Positions 1-9,484 of a stretch of 64,000 nt of DNA are shown in pieces. The first letter of the stretch is position 1. Each line of letters begins with the position of its first letter. The notes beneath the pieces are model-generated. The model saw only the letters and a program-made list of their open reading frames with translations, had not been told where the DNA came from and searched no databases. A program made the translations under genes and the position numbers. The DNA comes from Paracoccus luteus (GTDB lineage: Bacteria > Pseudomonadota > Alphaproteobacteria > Rhodobacterales > Rhodobacteraceae), in assembly GCF_004522155.1 (NCBI RefSeq), contig NZ_SDEA01000005.1, positions 1-64,000 on the forward strand. The letters run 5' to 3'.

Positions 1-37
1 CCGGACCCGCGCCGATAAGGAAGACTTTGCCCGGCAT
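1..37 (-). CDS. nirE: NirE, uroporphyrinogen-III C-methyltransferase (start only)
   Basis: Only the first 12 codons are inside the window, reading MPGKVFLIGAGP on the minus strand. This matches the nucleotide-binding start of SUMT-type SAM-dependent uroporphyrinogen-III methyltransferases (G-K-V-x-L-x-G-A-G-P). NirE makes precorrin-2 for heme d1, the cofactor of NirS. The gene lies directly downstream of nirS in the same direction, which is its usual place in Paracoccus nir clusters. Identification rests on the short N-terminus plus context; the remaining nir genes would lie beyond the left edge. Confidence 0.75.
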   Translation of the reverse strand, partial: MPGKVFLIGAGP

Positions 38-72
38 GACAGAACCCTTGCAGAAATGGCTGGGGGTGGAAA

Positions 73-96
73 GGGGCGGGCGCGGACGCCCACCCC
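73..96 (-). terminator. GC hairpin between nirS and nirE
   Basis: A stem of nine pairs with one C/A mismatch and a 4-nt loop lies in the 76-bp gap between nirS and nirE. In the direction of transcription it is followed only by a short T3 run. It could partly terminate or stabilise the nirS message so that nirS is expressed above the heme d1 genes. This is inferred from structure and position. Confidence 0.4.
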
Positions 97-113
97 GGTT
101 GCCGATCAGCGCA

Positions 114-2144
<2,031 letters not shown>

Positions 2145-2175
2145 TCAACGGTTAGCGGCGGCGCTTCACGTTTCC

Positions 2176-2189
2176 TTGACTTCGGTTAA
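2176..2189. promoter_or_regulatory. FNR/NNR-type box in the nirS-nirI divergent promoter
   Basis: TTGAC-TTCG-GTTAA is an imperfect dyad of the FNR/Nnr class. It lies 62 bp upstream of the nirS ATG and about 90 bp upstream of the likely nirI start. It is the only such box between the two genes, so it probably serves both directions. The half-sites are identical to those upstream of norC (6673-6686). The cognate regulator is probably NnrR, encoded at 12251-12949. Confidence 0.8.
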
Positions 2190-2280
2190 GGTCGCGCAAA
2201 GCCCATATGGTCCATCGTCGGGCCACGCCGCGAAAAACCCGATGCCTGCGGCCCCGATCCCCCGCCCGTCTGGACCCGCG

Positions 2281-4563
2281 ATGCGCCTTATTGCCAGCAA
2301 ATGCCGCGTTTCCGTCCTCGCAAAGCTGCGCGGTCCCGGTGCGGCCGCGGGGTGGCTGCGCCCGATCGCCGCAGCCTTGGCGCTGTCGCTTGCCGCAGGG
2401 GTGCCGCCGCCCGCGCTGGCCGCGCCGCCGGGGCTTGCGGCGGGCACCGATACCGTCCAGGCGGCCGCGCCGACACCCGGCATCGCGGCCGAGCTGTTCG
2501 GTTCGACCGCGCCGGTGACGCTGGAACGCCAGGATGCGCCGGTGCCGTCGTGGCTGGCGCAGGCCGGCGGCCGGACGCTGGGCCGGATCGGGTCGACGTG
2601 GGAGCTTGCCGGATCGACCGGCTATTCCGGCCGGCCGCTGGACGTGCTGGTCGCGGTGGACCCGCAGGGCCGCATCGCCGGCGTCCGGCTGATGCGCCAT
2701 GCCGAGCCGGTGCTGACGCTGGGCATCTCGGACGCGGACATCGCGGCCTATGTGGACGGCTTCGCGGGTTTCGACACCGCGCGGCGGGGCGGGGCGCTGT
2801 CGCACGACGCGGGCCTGCCGGACGTGATCGCGCGGGCCACGGTTTCGACCGGGGTGATCCGCGACGGCATCCTGCGGTCGGCGCGCATCCTGGCCGGTGC
2901 GCAGGACCAGCGCGGCGGCATCGACCGCGTGGCGTTCCAGCCCATCCCCGACTGGGCCGGGATCGAGGCGACCGGCGCGCTGTCCCATGCCGCCGTCACG
3001 ATGGCCGAGGCCGCCGACCGCCTTGCCGGCGCGGCGCAGCCCGTCACCCCGTCGGCCGCGCCGTTCTATGAGATGTGGACCGGGGTCGTGGACCCGCCCA
3101 CCGTCGGGCGCAACCTGCTGGGCCAACAGGTGCTGACCACCGCCGCCGGTGCGGTGGCCCCCGGCGAGATCCTGCTGGCCGTGCTGTCGCGGGGCGTGCA
3201 GTCGCATCGCGGCACCGACTGGAAGCGGTCGGGCGTGTTCGACCGCATCGCCGTGTCGCAGGGGGCGGTCACGCTGGTTCCCACGGCGCAATCCTATACG
3301 CAGCTGTCGCGGCTGGGGATCGCGGACGCGCCGCAGTTCAAGGAACGCAGCCTGTTCCGCATCAACGCCGACCCGGCAGCGGGCGGCATCGACGCGACCA
3401 GGCCCTTCGACGTGACCGTCACCTTCGCGCGCGAGGCGGCGCAGGGCCCCGACCTGACGCTGCCCGTCACGGCCGAGGTGCGCGTCCCCGAGGCGTTCCT
3501 GATCCCCCCGCCCGCCCCCCAGATCCCCCTGTGGCAAGAGTTCTGGCTTAAAAAGCGCCCCCATCTGGTGGTCGTGGGGGCGATGCTGGCGGTGCTGGGG
3601 CTGATCCTGTTCGGGCAGGAATGGCTGGTGCGGCGGCCTCGCCTGTGGCGGCAGGTGCGCCTGACCTATCTGGCGGCGACGCTGTTCGTGCTGGGCTGGG
3701 GGCTGAACGCACAGCTGTCGGTGGTGCAGGTCGTGGCCTTCCTGCACGCGCTGCTGACCGGGTTCCGCTGGGAGACCTTCCTTGTCGCGCCGCTGATCTT
3801 TGTCCTGTGGAGCGCGGTCGCCCTTGGCATGCTGTTCTGGGGCCGCGGCGTGTTCTGCGGCTGGCTGTGCCCGTTCGGCGCCATGCAGGAACTGACCAAC
3901 GCCGCCGCCCAGCGGCTGGGGGTGCGCCAGATCGCCGTGCCGCAGGCGCTGCACGAACGGCTGTGGGTCATCAAATACACGCTGTTCGTCGCTATCGTGG
4001 CGCTGTCCTTCTACAGCATGGAACAGGCGCTGATCCTGGCCGAGGCCGAGCCGTTCAAGACCGCCATCTCCATGCGCTTCATGCGGGCCTGGCCGTTCGT
4101 GCTGTATGTGCTGGTGCTGCTGGGCGCGGGGCTGTTCATCGAGCGGTTCTTCTGCCGCTATCTGTGCCCGCTGGGGGCGGGGCTGGCGCTGCCCGCCAAG
4201 CTCAAGGTCTTCGACTGGCTCAAGCGCCGGCCGCAATGCGGCCGCGAATGCCGGTTGTGCGAGACGAAATGCACGGTCGGCGCCATCGACCCGCTGGGCC
4301 GCATCAACGCCAACGAATGCGTGCTGTGCCTGCGCTGCCAGGTCATCATGAACGACGAGGCGACCTGCCCCGTCCTGAAACGCCGGACGCGCGCACCGGG
4401 CGGGGGCGGCGGCTTTACCGCGCCGCCGATCCCGCCTGCGCCGTCCTCTCCGCCCGTTCCGCCGCCACTGACGCCAAGCCAGGTGCCGGCGGGCGCCCAT
4501 GCCGGCGCGGCCGCGCCAACGCAGCAGCCGCCGGCCTTTCGATCCCAGCAGGTGACGACATGA
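2281..4563 (+). CDS. nirI: NirI, NosR-family flavin/iron-sulfur membrane protein
   Basis: NosR/NirI-type membrane protein needed for expression or activity of NirS; about 760 aa from this ATG. A signal segment is followed by a periplasmic FMN-binding domain with ARATVSTG, resembling the threonine flavinylation motif. Several membrane helices follow, with CGWLCPFG and CRYLCPLG motifs. A cytoplasmic ferredoxin-like part has C-x3-C-x2-C-x3-C (CGRECRLCETKC) and then CVLCLRC...CP. The C-terminus is Pro-rich. An in-frame ATG at 2242 is an alternative start; neither start has a strong ribosome site. The stop overlaps the nnrS start (ATGA). The FMN is probably attached by the NirX encoded two genes downstream. 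Confidence 0.9.
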   Translation: MRLIASKCRVSVLAKLRGPGAAAGWLRPIAAALALSLAAGVPPPALAAPPGLAAGTDTVQAAAPTPGIAAELFGSTAPVTLERQDAPVPSWLAQAGGRTLGRIGSTWELAGSTGYSGRPLDVLVAVDPQGRIAGVRLMRHAEPVLTLGISDADIAAYVDGFAGFDTARRGGALSHDAGLPDVIARATVSTGVIRDGILRSARILAGAQDQRGGIDRVAFQPIPDWAGIEATGALSHAAVTMAEAADRLAGAAQPVTPSAAPFYEMWTGVVDPPTVGRNLLGQQVLTTAAGAVAPGEILLAVLSRGVQSHRGTDWKRSGVFDRIAVSQGAVTLVPTAQSYTQLSRLGIADAPQFKERSLFRINADPAAGGIDATRPFDVTVTFAREAAQGPDLTLPVTAEVRVPEAFLIPPPAPQIPLWQEFWLKKRPHLVVVGAMLAVLGLILFGQEWLVRRPRLWRQVRLTYLAATLFVLGWGLNAQLSVVQVVAFLHALLTGFRWETFLVAPLIFVLWSAVALGMLFWGRGVFCGWLCPFGAMQELTNAAAQRLGVRQIAVPQALHERLWVIKYTLFVAIVALSFYSMEQALILAEAEPFKTAISMRFMRAWPFVLYVLVLLGAGLFIERFFCRYLCPLGAGLALPAKLKVFDWLKRRPQCGRECRLCETKCTVGAIDPLGRINANECVLCLRCQVIMNDEATCPVLKRRTRAPGGGGGFTAPPIPPAPSSPPVPPPLTPSQVPAGAHAGAAAPTQQPPAFRSQQVTT

Positions 4564-5732
4564 CGATTCTGTTCCGCGACGGTTGGCGGGTGTTCTTTGC
4601 GGCGGCGGGGCTTTACGCCGTGGCCTCGGTCGCGGTCTGGCTGTGCTGGATCGCGGGCGTGACGCCGGACCTGCCCTTTGCCCCGCCGCCGCAGATGTGG
4701 CACGCGCACGAGATGATCTTCGGCTTTGCCACGGCGGCGCTGGGCGGGTTCTTCCTGACCGCCGTGCCGAACTGGACGGGGGCCAAGGCCGCGCCGGAGC
4801 GGTTCATCGCGATCGTGTCGGGGCTGTGGCTGGCCGGACGCGTGGCGGTCTGGATGTCGGGCGTGCTGCCGCCGGTGCTGGTCGCCGTCATCGACCTTGC
4901 GTTCCTGCCGGTGCTGGGGGCCAAGGTGCTGACCCAGCTGCTGAAGCGTCCCAAGCCGCAGAACATGATGTTCCTGCTGCTGCTGACGCTGGTCTGGTGC
5001 GCGAACCTGCTGGTGCATCTTGACTGGGTCGGCTGGACCGGCACGGCCGGGCAGGGGCTGCGCGCGGGGCTGCTGGCGATCTGCGCGATGATCGCGGTGC
5101 TCGGGGGGCGGGTCACGCCCGCCTTCACGCGCAACGCCCTGCTGCGTGCCGATCCCGCCGCCGCCGTGCCCGCCTCGCGCCGCCCGCTTGAGGTGGCCGG
5201 GGTCGCGCTGCCGATCCTGACGGCCGCGCTGGTTCTGGTGGGCGCGCCGGATGTGCTGGCGGGCGCCGTTGCGCTGGCCGCGGGCATCGTGGCCGCGCTG
5301 CGGCTGTCGGGCTGGCGCACGCGGGCGACGCTGGGCGATCCGATCGTCTGGTCCCTGCATGCGGGTTACGCCATGCTGGCGCTGGGCCTGTTCATGTGGG
5401 GGCTGGCGGGCCTGGGCATCGGGTCCGAGGTCGGGGCCGTCCACGTCCTGGGCATCGGGGCTGTCGGCGGCATGACGCTGGCGGTGATGAGCCGCGCCAG
5501 CATCGGCCACTCCGGCCGGACCCTGCGCGCGCCGGGGCCGGTGGCGCTGGCCTATGCGCTGATCCCGCTGGCGGTGGCGCTGCGCTGGGCCGCAGCGACC
5601 TGGCCGGGCAGCCTCTATATCGCGGGCAATGTCGGCGCGGGGCTGCTGTGGATCGGCGGCTTTGCGCTTTACATCGTGGCGCTGTGGCCGATCTGGACGA
5701 CGCAGCGTCCCACATCGCAGGGCGCCGCGTGA
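4560..5732 (+). CDS. nnrS: NnrS family membrane protein
   Basis: 390 aa, almost entirely hydrophobic, with about 12 predicted membrane helices. The conserved motif MWHAHEMIFGF near residue 45, the GGRVTPAFTRN loop and MSRASIGHSGR near the C-terminus are typical of NnrS. NnrS proteins are heme/copper membrane proteins linked to nitric-oxide stress protection in denitrifiers. It overlaps nirI at its start (ATGA) and nirX at its end (TGATG), so it is translated as part of a nirI-nnrS-nirX operon. Confidence 0.9.
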   Translation: MTILFRDGWRVFFAAAGLYAVASVAVWLCWIAGVTPDLPFAPPPQMWHAHEMIFGFATAALGGFFLTAVPNWTGAKAAPERFIAIVSGLWLAGRVAVWMSGVLPPVLVAVIDLAFLPVLGAKVLTQLLKRPKPQNMMFLLLLTLVWCANLLVHLDWVGWTGTAGQGLRAGLLAICAMIAVLGGRVTPAFTRNALLRADPAAAVPASRRPLEVAGVALPILTAALVLVGAPDVLAGAVALAAGIVAALRLSGWRTRATLGDPIVWSLHAGYAMLALGLFMWGLAGLGIGSEVGAVHVLGIGAVGGMTLAVMSRASIGHSGRTLRAPGPVALAYALIPLAVALRWAAATWPGSLYIAGNVGAGLLWIGGFALYIVALWPIWTTQRPTSQGAA

Positions 5733-6622
5733 TGCTGACCCGCCGCCGGTTCATGACGCTGGCGGCCTGCGCGGCCGCCGCGCCGGCCAGTGCCAGTGCC
5801 GGTGCCGGCGCCGCCCCGCACGAATGGCGCGGCGCGGCGCTGGGCGCCGACGTCACGCTGCGGGTGGATGGTGGCGACGCCCGCGCCGCGCGTGCCTTTT
5901 TCGCCGAAGCCGCGCGGGTGCTGCGCAGCATCGAGGACCGGTTCTCGCTTTACCGCGGGTCCGACCTGACGCGGCTGAATGCCTTGGGGCGGCTGGCGCA
6001 CCCGTCGGACGACTTCACCGCGCTGCTGACGCTGGCAGGTCAGGTCCACGCCGCGACCGCCGGCGCGTTCGATCCGACCGTCCAGCCCCTCTGGCAGGCC
6101 CGGCGACTGGGCAGGGACGAAACCGCTGCCCGCGCGCTGGCCGGGTGGGACGGCGTTCGGATCGGCCCCGACGCGGTGATGCTGGACCGTCCGGGCATGG
6201 CGCTGACGCTGAACGGCATCGCGCAGGGCCACGCCGCCGACCGGCTGGCCGGGGTCGCGCGGCGGCGCGGGCTGACCCGGACCCTGATCGACACCGGCGA
6301 GATCCGCGGGCAGGGCGCACCCGGCTGGACCGCCGAGGTCGTGGCCCCCGGCGGCACCGCCCTACGGCGGCTGACGTTGCGGGACCGGGCGCTTGCGACC
6401 TCGGCGCCCTTCGGCACGCGCATCGGGCCGCAGGAAGACGGCGCGCATATCCTGGCGGCGGACGGCCGCGCGCCGCGCTGGTCGGTTGCGGCGATCAGCG
6501 CGCCCACCGCCGCCGTCGCGGATGCGCTGTCCACGGCCGCCGTGCTGATGGACGCGCCCGCCATCGAACACGCGCTGGCCGCATTCCCCGGCGCCCGGAT
6601 CGAGGTGCTGTCGCCGCTGTGA
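5732..6622 (+). CDS. nirX: NirX, ApbE-type FAD:protein FMN transferase
   Basis: 296 aa. ApbE enzymes move FMN from FAD onto a threonine of a target protein in the periplasm. A twin-arginine signal is seen at the start (TRRRFMTLAA), followed by family motifs: AGAFDPTVQPL (about residue 115), TLNGIAQGHAADR (about 160), LIDTGEIRGQG and ATSAPFGTR. Export by Tat fits a protein that folds around FAD before export. The start codon overlaps the nnrS stop. NirI, two genes upstream, is the obvious substrate because it carries an FMN-binding domain. It is homologous to the NosX/NirX proteins of denitrifiers. Confidence 0.9.
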   Translation: MLTRRRFMTLAACAAAAPASASAGAGAAPHEWRGAALGADVTLRVDGGDARAARAFFAEAARVLRSIEDRFSLYRGSDLTRLNALGRLAHPSDDFTALLTLAGQVHAATAGAFDPTVQPLWQARRLGRDETAARALAGWDGVRIGPDAVMLDRPGMALTLNGIAQGHAADRLAGVARRRGLTRTLIDTGEIRGQGAPGWTAEVVAPGGTALRRLTLRDRALATSAPFGTRIGPQEDGAHILAADGRAPRWSVAAISAPTAAVADALSTAAVLMDAPAIEHALAAFPGARIEVLSPL

Positions 6623-6672
6623 TGGTCCCCTGGGGCCACACCCGGCACAAAACCGGCGCGCCCACTGGACCT

Positions 6673-6686
6673 TTGACTTTCGTTAA
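6673..6686 (+). promoter_or_regulatory. FNR/NNR-type box upstream of norC
   Basis: TTGAC-TTTC-GTTAA, centred about 69 bp upstream of the norC ATG. The two half-sites are identical to the nirS-nirI box at 2176-2189, which indicates co-regulation of nitrite and nitric oxide reductases by the same Nnr/FNR-type factor. A start of transcription near 6720 would place the dyad at the usual class II position; that start is inferred, not seen. Confidence 0.8.
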
Positions 6687-6748
6687 GGTGGCATTTCACG
6701 GCATGGTTATCGGTATTGAACCAGAAACCGCTCGAAGGGACAGCCGCC

Positions 6749-7201
6749 ATGCGCGACGTCATGACCAAGAGCATGGCCCGCAACGTCTTTTATGGCGGGT
6801 CATTGTTCTTCATAGCCATATTCCTGGCGTTGTCGGTGCATAGCCATATCTATGCGCGCACCGTATCCACCGACGAAACCCTGCTGACCGACAGCGTCGC
6901 GGCGGGCAAGCTGGTGTGGGAAAACAAGGCCTGCGTGAACTGCCACTCGCTGCTGGGCGAGGGCGCCTATTTCGCGCCCGAACTGGGCAACGTGATGAAG
7001 CGCTGGGGCGTCCAGGACGACCCCGCGGCCGCAATGGACACGCTGAAGTCGTGGATGGACGCGATGCCCACCGGGATCGAGGGTCGCCGCCAGATGCCCG
7101 GGTTCAACCTGACCGACGCCGAATATCGCGCCCTGGCCGATTTCCTGCTGTTCGTGGGCACGGTCAACACCCAGAACTGGCCGCCGAATGACGCGGGCTG
7201 A
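6749..7201 (+). CDS. norC: NorC, nitric oxide reductase cytochrome c subunit
   Basis: 150 aa, the same length as Paracoccus NorC. One N-terminal membrane anchor (about residues 13-32) is followed by a periplasmic heme c domain with C62-V-N-C65-H66, then GEGAYFAPELGNVMKRWGV and a distal Met in RRQMPGF. The end NTQNWPPNDAG is typical. NorC passes electrons to NorB. The ATG at 6749 is chosen because a GAAGGGA ribosome site lies just upstream; an in-frame ATG at 6716 would add a sequence unlike NorC. It is the first gene of norCBQDEF. Confidence 0.97.
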   Translation: MRDVMTKSMARNVFYGGSLFFIAIFLALSVHSHIYARTVSTDETLLTDSVAAGKLVWENKACVNCHSLLGEGAYFAPELGNVMKRWGVQDDPAAAMDTLKSWMDAMPTGIEGRRQMPGFNLTDAEYRALADFLLFVGTVNTQNWPPNDAG

Positions 7202-7216
7202 GGAGAGTAGAACGTC

Positions 7217-8611
7217 ATGAAATACCACAGTCAACGCATCGCCTACGCCTATTTCGGCGTCGCGATGGCGCTTTTCGCGCTGCAGGTCACCTTCGGGCTG
7301 ACAATGGGCTATCAGTACGTCAACCCGAACTTCCTGGCCGAGATCCTGCCCTTCAACATCGTGCGGATGCTGCACACCAACGCGCTGATCGTCTGGTTGC
7401 TGCTGGGGTTCTTCGGCTCGGCCTATTACCTGATCCCCGAAGAGGCAGAGCGCGAGATCCACTCGCCCATGCTGGCCTATCTGCAACTGGCAATCCTGAC
7501 CGTCGGCACGCTGGGCGCGGTGCTGACCTATATCTTCAACTGGTTCGCCGGGAACTATTTCCTGGGCACCCAAGGGCGCGAGTTCCTGGAACAGCCCACC
7601 TGGGTCAAGGTGGGCATCACCGTGGCCGCCCTGATCTTCCTGTTCAACGTCACGATGACGGTGCTGAAAGGGCGCAAGACCGCGATTTCCAACGTCCTGC
7701 TGCTGGGGCTGTGGGGGCTGGCGCTGCTGTGGCTCTTTGCCTTCTACAACCCGCACAACATCGTGCTGGACAAGATGTACTGGTGGTATGTCGTCCATCT
7801 GTGGGTGGAAGGCGTCTGGGAACTGATCATGGCCTCGATCCTGGCGTTCCTGATGCTGAAGCTGACGGGCGTTGACCGCGAGGTCGTCGAAAAGTGGCTG
7901 TATGTCATCGTCGCCACCGCGCTGTTCTCGGGCATCCTGGGGACCGGGCACCACTATTACTGGATCGGGCTGCCGGCCTATTGGCAGTGGATCGGGTCGA
8001 TCTTCTCGTCCTTCGAGATCGTGCCGTTCTTCGCGATGATGTCGTTCGCCTTCGTGATGGTCTGGAAGGGCCGCCGCGACCACCCCAACAAGGCGGCGCT
8101 GCTGTGGTCGCTGGGCTGTTCGGTTCTGGCGTTCTTCGGTGCGGGCGTCTGGGGGTTCCTGCACACGCTGCACGGGGTGAACTATTACACCCACGGCACG
8201 CAGATCACCGCGGCCCACGGGCACCTGGCGTTCTATGGCGCCTATGTCTGCCTGGTGCTGGCGATCATCACCTATGCGCTGCCGATCCTGCGCAACCGCG
8301 ATCCCTATAACCAGGTGCTGAACATGGCGTCGTTCTGGCTGATGTCGGGTGGCATGCTGTTCATGACCTTTACCCTGACCTTCGCGGGCACGGTGCAGAC
8401 CCACCTGCAGCGGGTGAACGGCGAGGCGTATATGGACGTGCAGGACCAGCTGGCCATCTTCTACTGGATGCGCTTCGGGTCGGGCGTCGCCGTCGTGCTG
8501 GGCGCGCTGCTGTTCATCTATTCCGTCCTTGTGGTGCGGCGCGAGGTGGTGCTGCCCGGTCCGGTGCAGACGCATCGTGACGACATGGCCCACCGGACCC
8601 CGGCGGAGTGA
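7217..8611 (+). CDS. norB: NorB, nitric oxide reductase catalytic subunit
   Basis: 464 aa, 12-helix heme-copper oxidase superfamily protein that reduces 2 NO to N2O. Visible landmarks are the low-spin heme ligand region RMLHTNALIVW (His53), the non-heme iron region HLWVEGVWE with its histidine and glutamate, the HHYYW pair, and HGHLAFYGAY with heme b3 and heme b ligands. It starts 15 bp after norC behind GGAGAG. Its stop overlaps an ATG (TGATG) at the beginning of norQ. Confidence 0.97.
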   Translation: MKYHSQRIAYAYFGVAMALFALQVTFGLTMGYQYVNPNFLAEILPFNIVRMLHTNALIVWLLLGFFGSAYYLIPEEAEREIHSPMLAYLQLAILTVGTLGAVLTYIFNWFAGNYFLGTQGREFLEQPTWVKVGITVAALIFLFNVTMTVLKGRKTAISNVLLLGLWGLALLWLFAFYNPHNIVLDKMYWWYVVHLWVEGVWELIMASILAFLMLKLTGVDREVVEKWLYVIVATALFSGILGTGHHYYWIGLPAYWQWIGSIFSSFEIVPFFAMMSFAFVMVWKGRRDHPNKAALLWSLGCSVLAFFGAGVWGFLHTLHGVNYYTHGTQITAAHGHLAFYGAYVCLVLAIITYALPILRNRDPYNQVLNMASFWLMSGGMLFMTFTLTFAGTVQTHLQRVNGEAYMDVQDQLAIFYWMRFGSGVAVVLGALLFIYSVLVVRREVVLPGPVQTHRDDMAHRTPAE

Positions 8612-8616
8612 TGGCG

Positions 8617-9423
8617 ATGAACGCTCATGCGAAAACCGAGGGGGGGGCAGCCGCCCCCTTCTATCTTGCGCAGCGCGACGAGATCGCGGTGTTCGAGGCG
8701 GCGGCGGCCAACGACCTGCCGGTGCTGCTGAAGGGGCCGACCGGCTGCGGCAAGACGCGGTTCGTCAGCCACATGGCGGCGCGGCTGAACCGCCCGCTTT
8801 ACACCGTCGCCTGCCACGACGATTTGTCGGCCGCGGACCTGATCGGGCGCTATCTGCTGAAGGGCGGCGAGACAGTCTGGGTGGACGGTCCGCTGACCCG
8901 CGCGGTGCGCGAGGGCGCGATCTGCTATCTGGACGAGGTGGTCGAGGCGCGCAAGGACGTGACCGTGGTCCTGCACCCGCTGACCGACGACCGCCGCATC
9001 CTGCCCATCGACCGCACCGGCGAGGAGCTTGAGGCCGCGCCGGGGTTCATGCTGGTCGCCAGCTACAACCCCGGCTACCAGAACATCCTCAAGACGCTGA
9101 AGCCGTCCACCCGCCAGCGTTTCCTGGCGATGGAGTTCGATTTTCCCGCGCCCGCGCAGGAAACCGCGATCGTCGTGCAGGAAAGCGGCCTGGACGAGGG
9201 GCGCGCCGCGGCGCTGGTCCGGCTGGCGGGCAAGCTGCGCGCGCTGAAGGGGCAGGATCTGGAAGAAGGCGTGTCCACCCGGCTGGTGGTCTATGCCGCG
9301 ACGCTGATCGCCGGCGGCATGGACCTGAACCGCGCCGTGACCGCCGCCATGATCGAGCCGCTGACCGACGACGCCGACGTCAAGCGCGGCCTGGCCGATC
9401 TGGTCGTGGCCGTCTTCGGTTGA
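8617..9423 (+). CDS. norQ: NorQ, MoxR-type AAA+ ATPase for Nor maturation
   Basis: 268 aa from this ATG. Cytoplasmic AAA+ protein that with NorD inserts the non-heme iron or activates NorCB. Walker A is GPTGCGKTR, the Walker B region is CYLDEVVEARKD, and sensor-1 is ASYNPGYQN. The ATG at 8617 lies 8 nt after a GGAG, which is better spaced than the in-frame ATG at 8611 that overlaps the norB stop. Either start gives the same domain. It is followed by a 61-bp gap and norD. Confidence 0.93.
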   Translation: MNAHAKTEGGAAAPFYLAQRDEIAVFEAAAANDLPVLLKGPTGCGKTRFVSHMAARLNRPLYTVACHDDLSAADLIGRYLLKGGETVWVDGPLTRAVREGAICYLDEVVEARKDVTVVLHPLTDDRRILPIDRTGEELEAAPGFMLVASYNPGYQNILKTLKPSTRQRFLAMEFDFPAPAQETAIVVQESGLDEGRAAALVRLAGKLRALKGQDLEEGVSTRLVVYAATLIAGGMDLNRAVTAAMIEPLTDDADVKRGLADLVVAVFG

Positions 9424-9484
9424 ACCGCCGGGCCGGGGGGTTTCCACCCCCGGACCCCCGGAGGATATTTCTGCAAGGAAGAAC

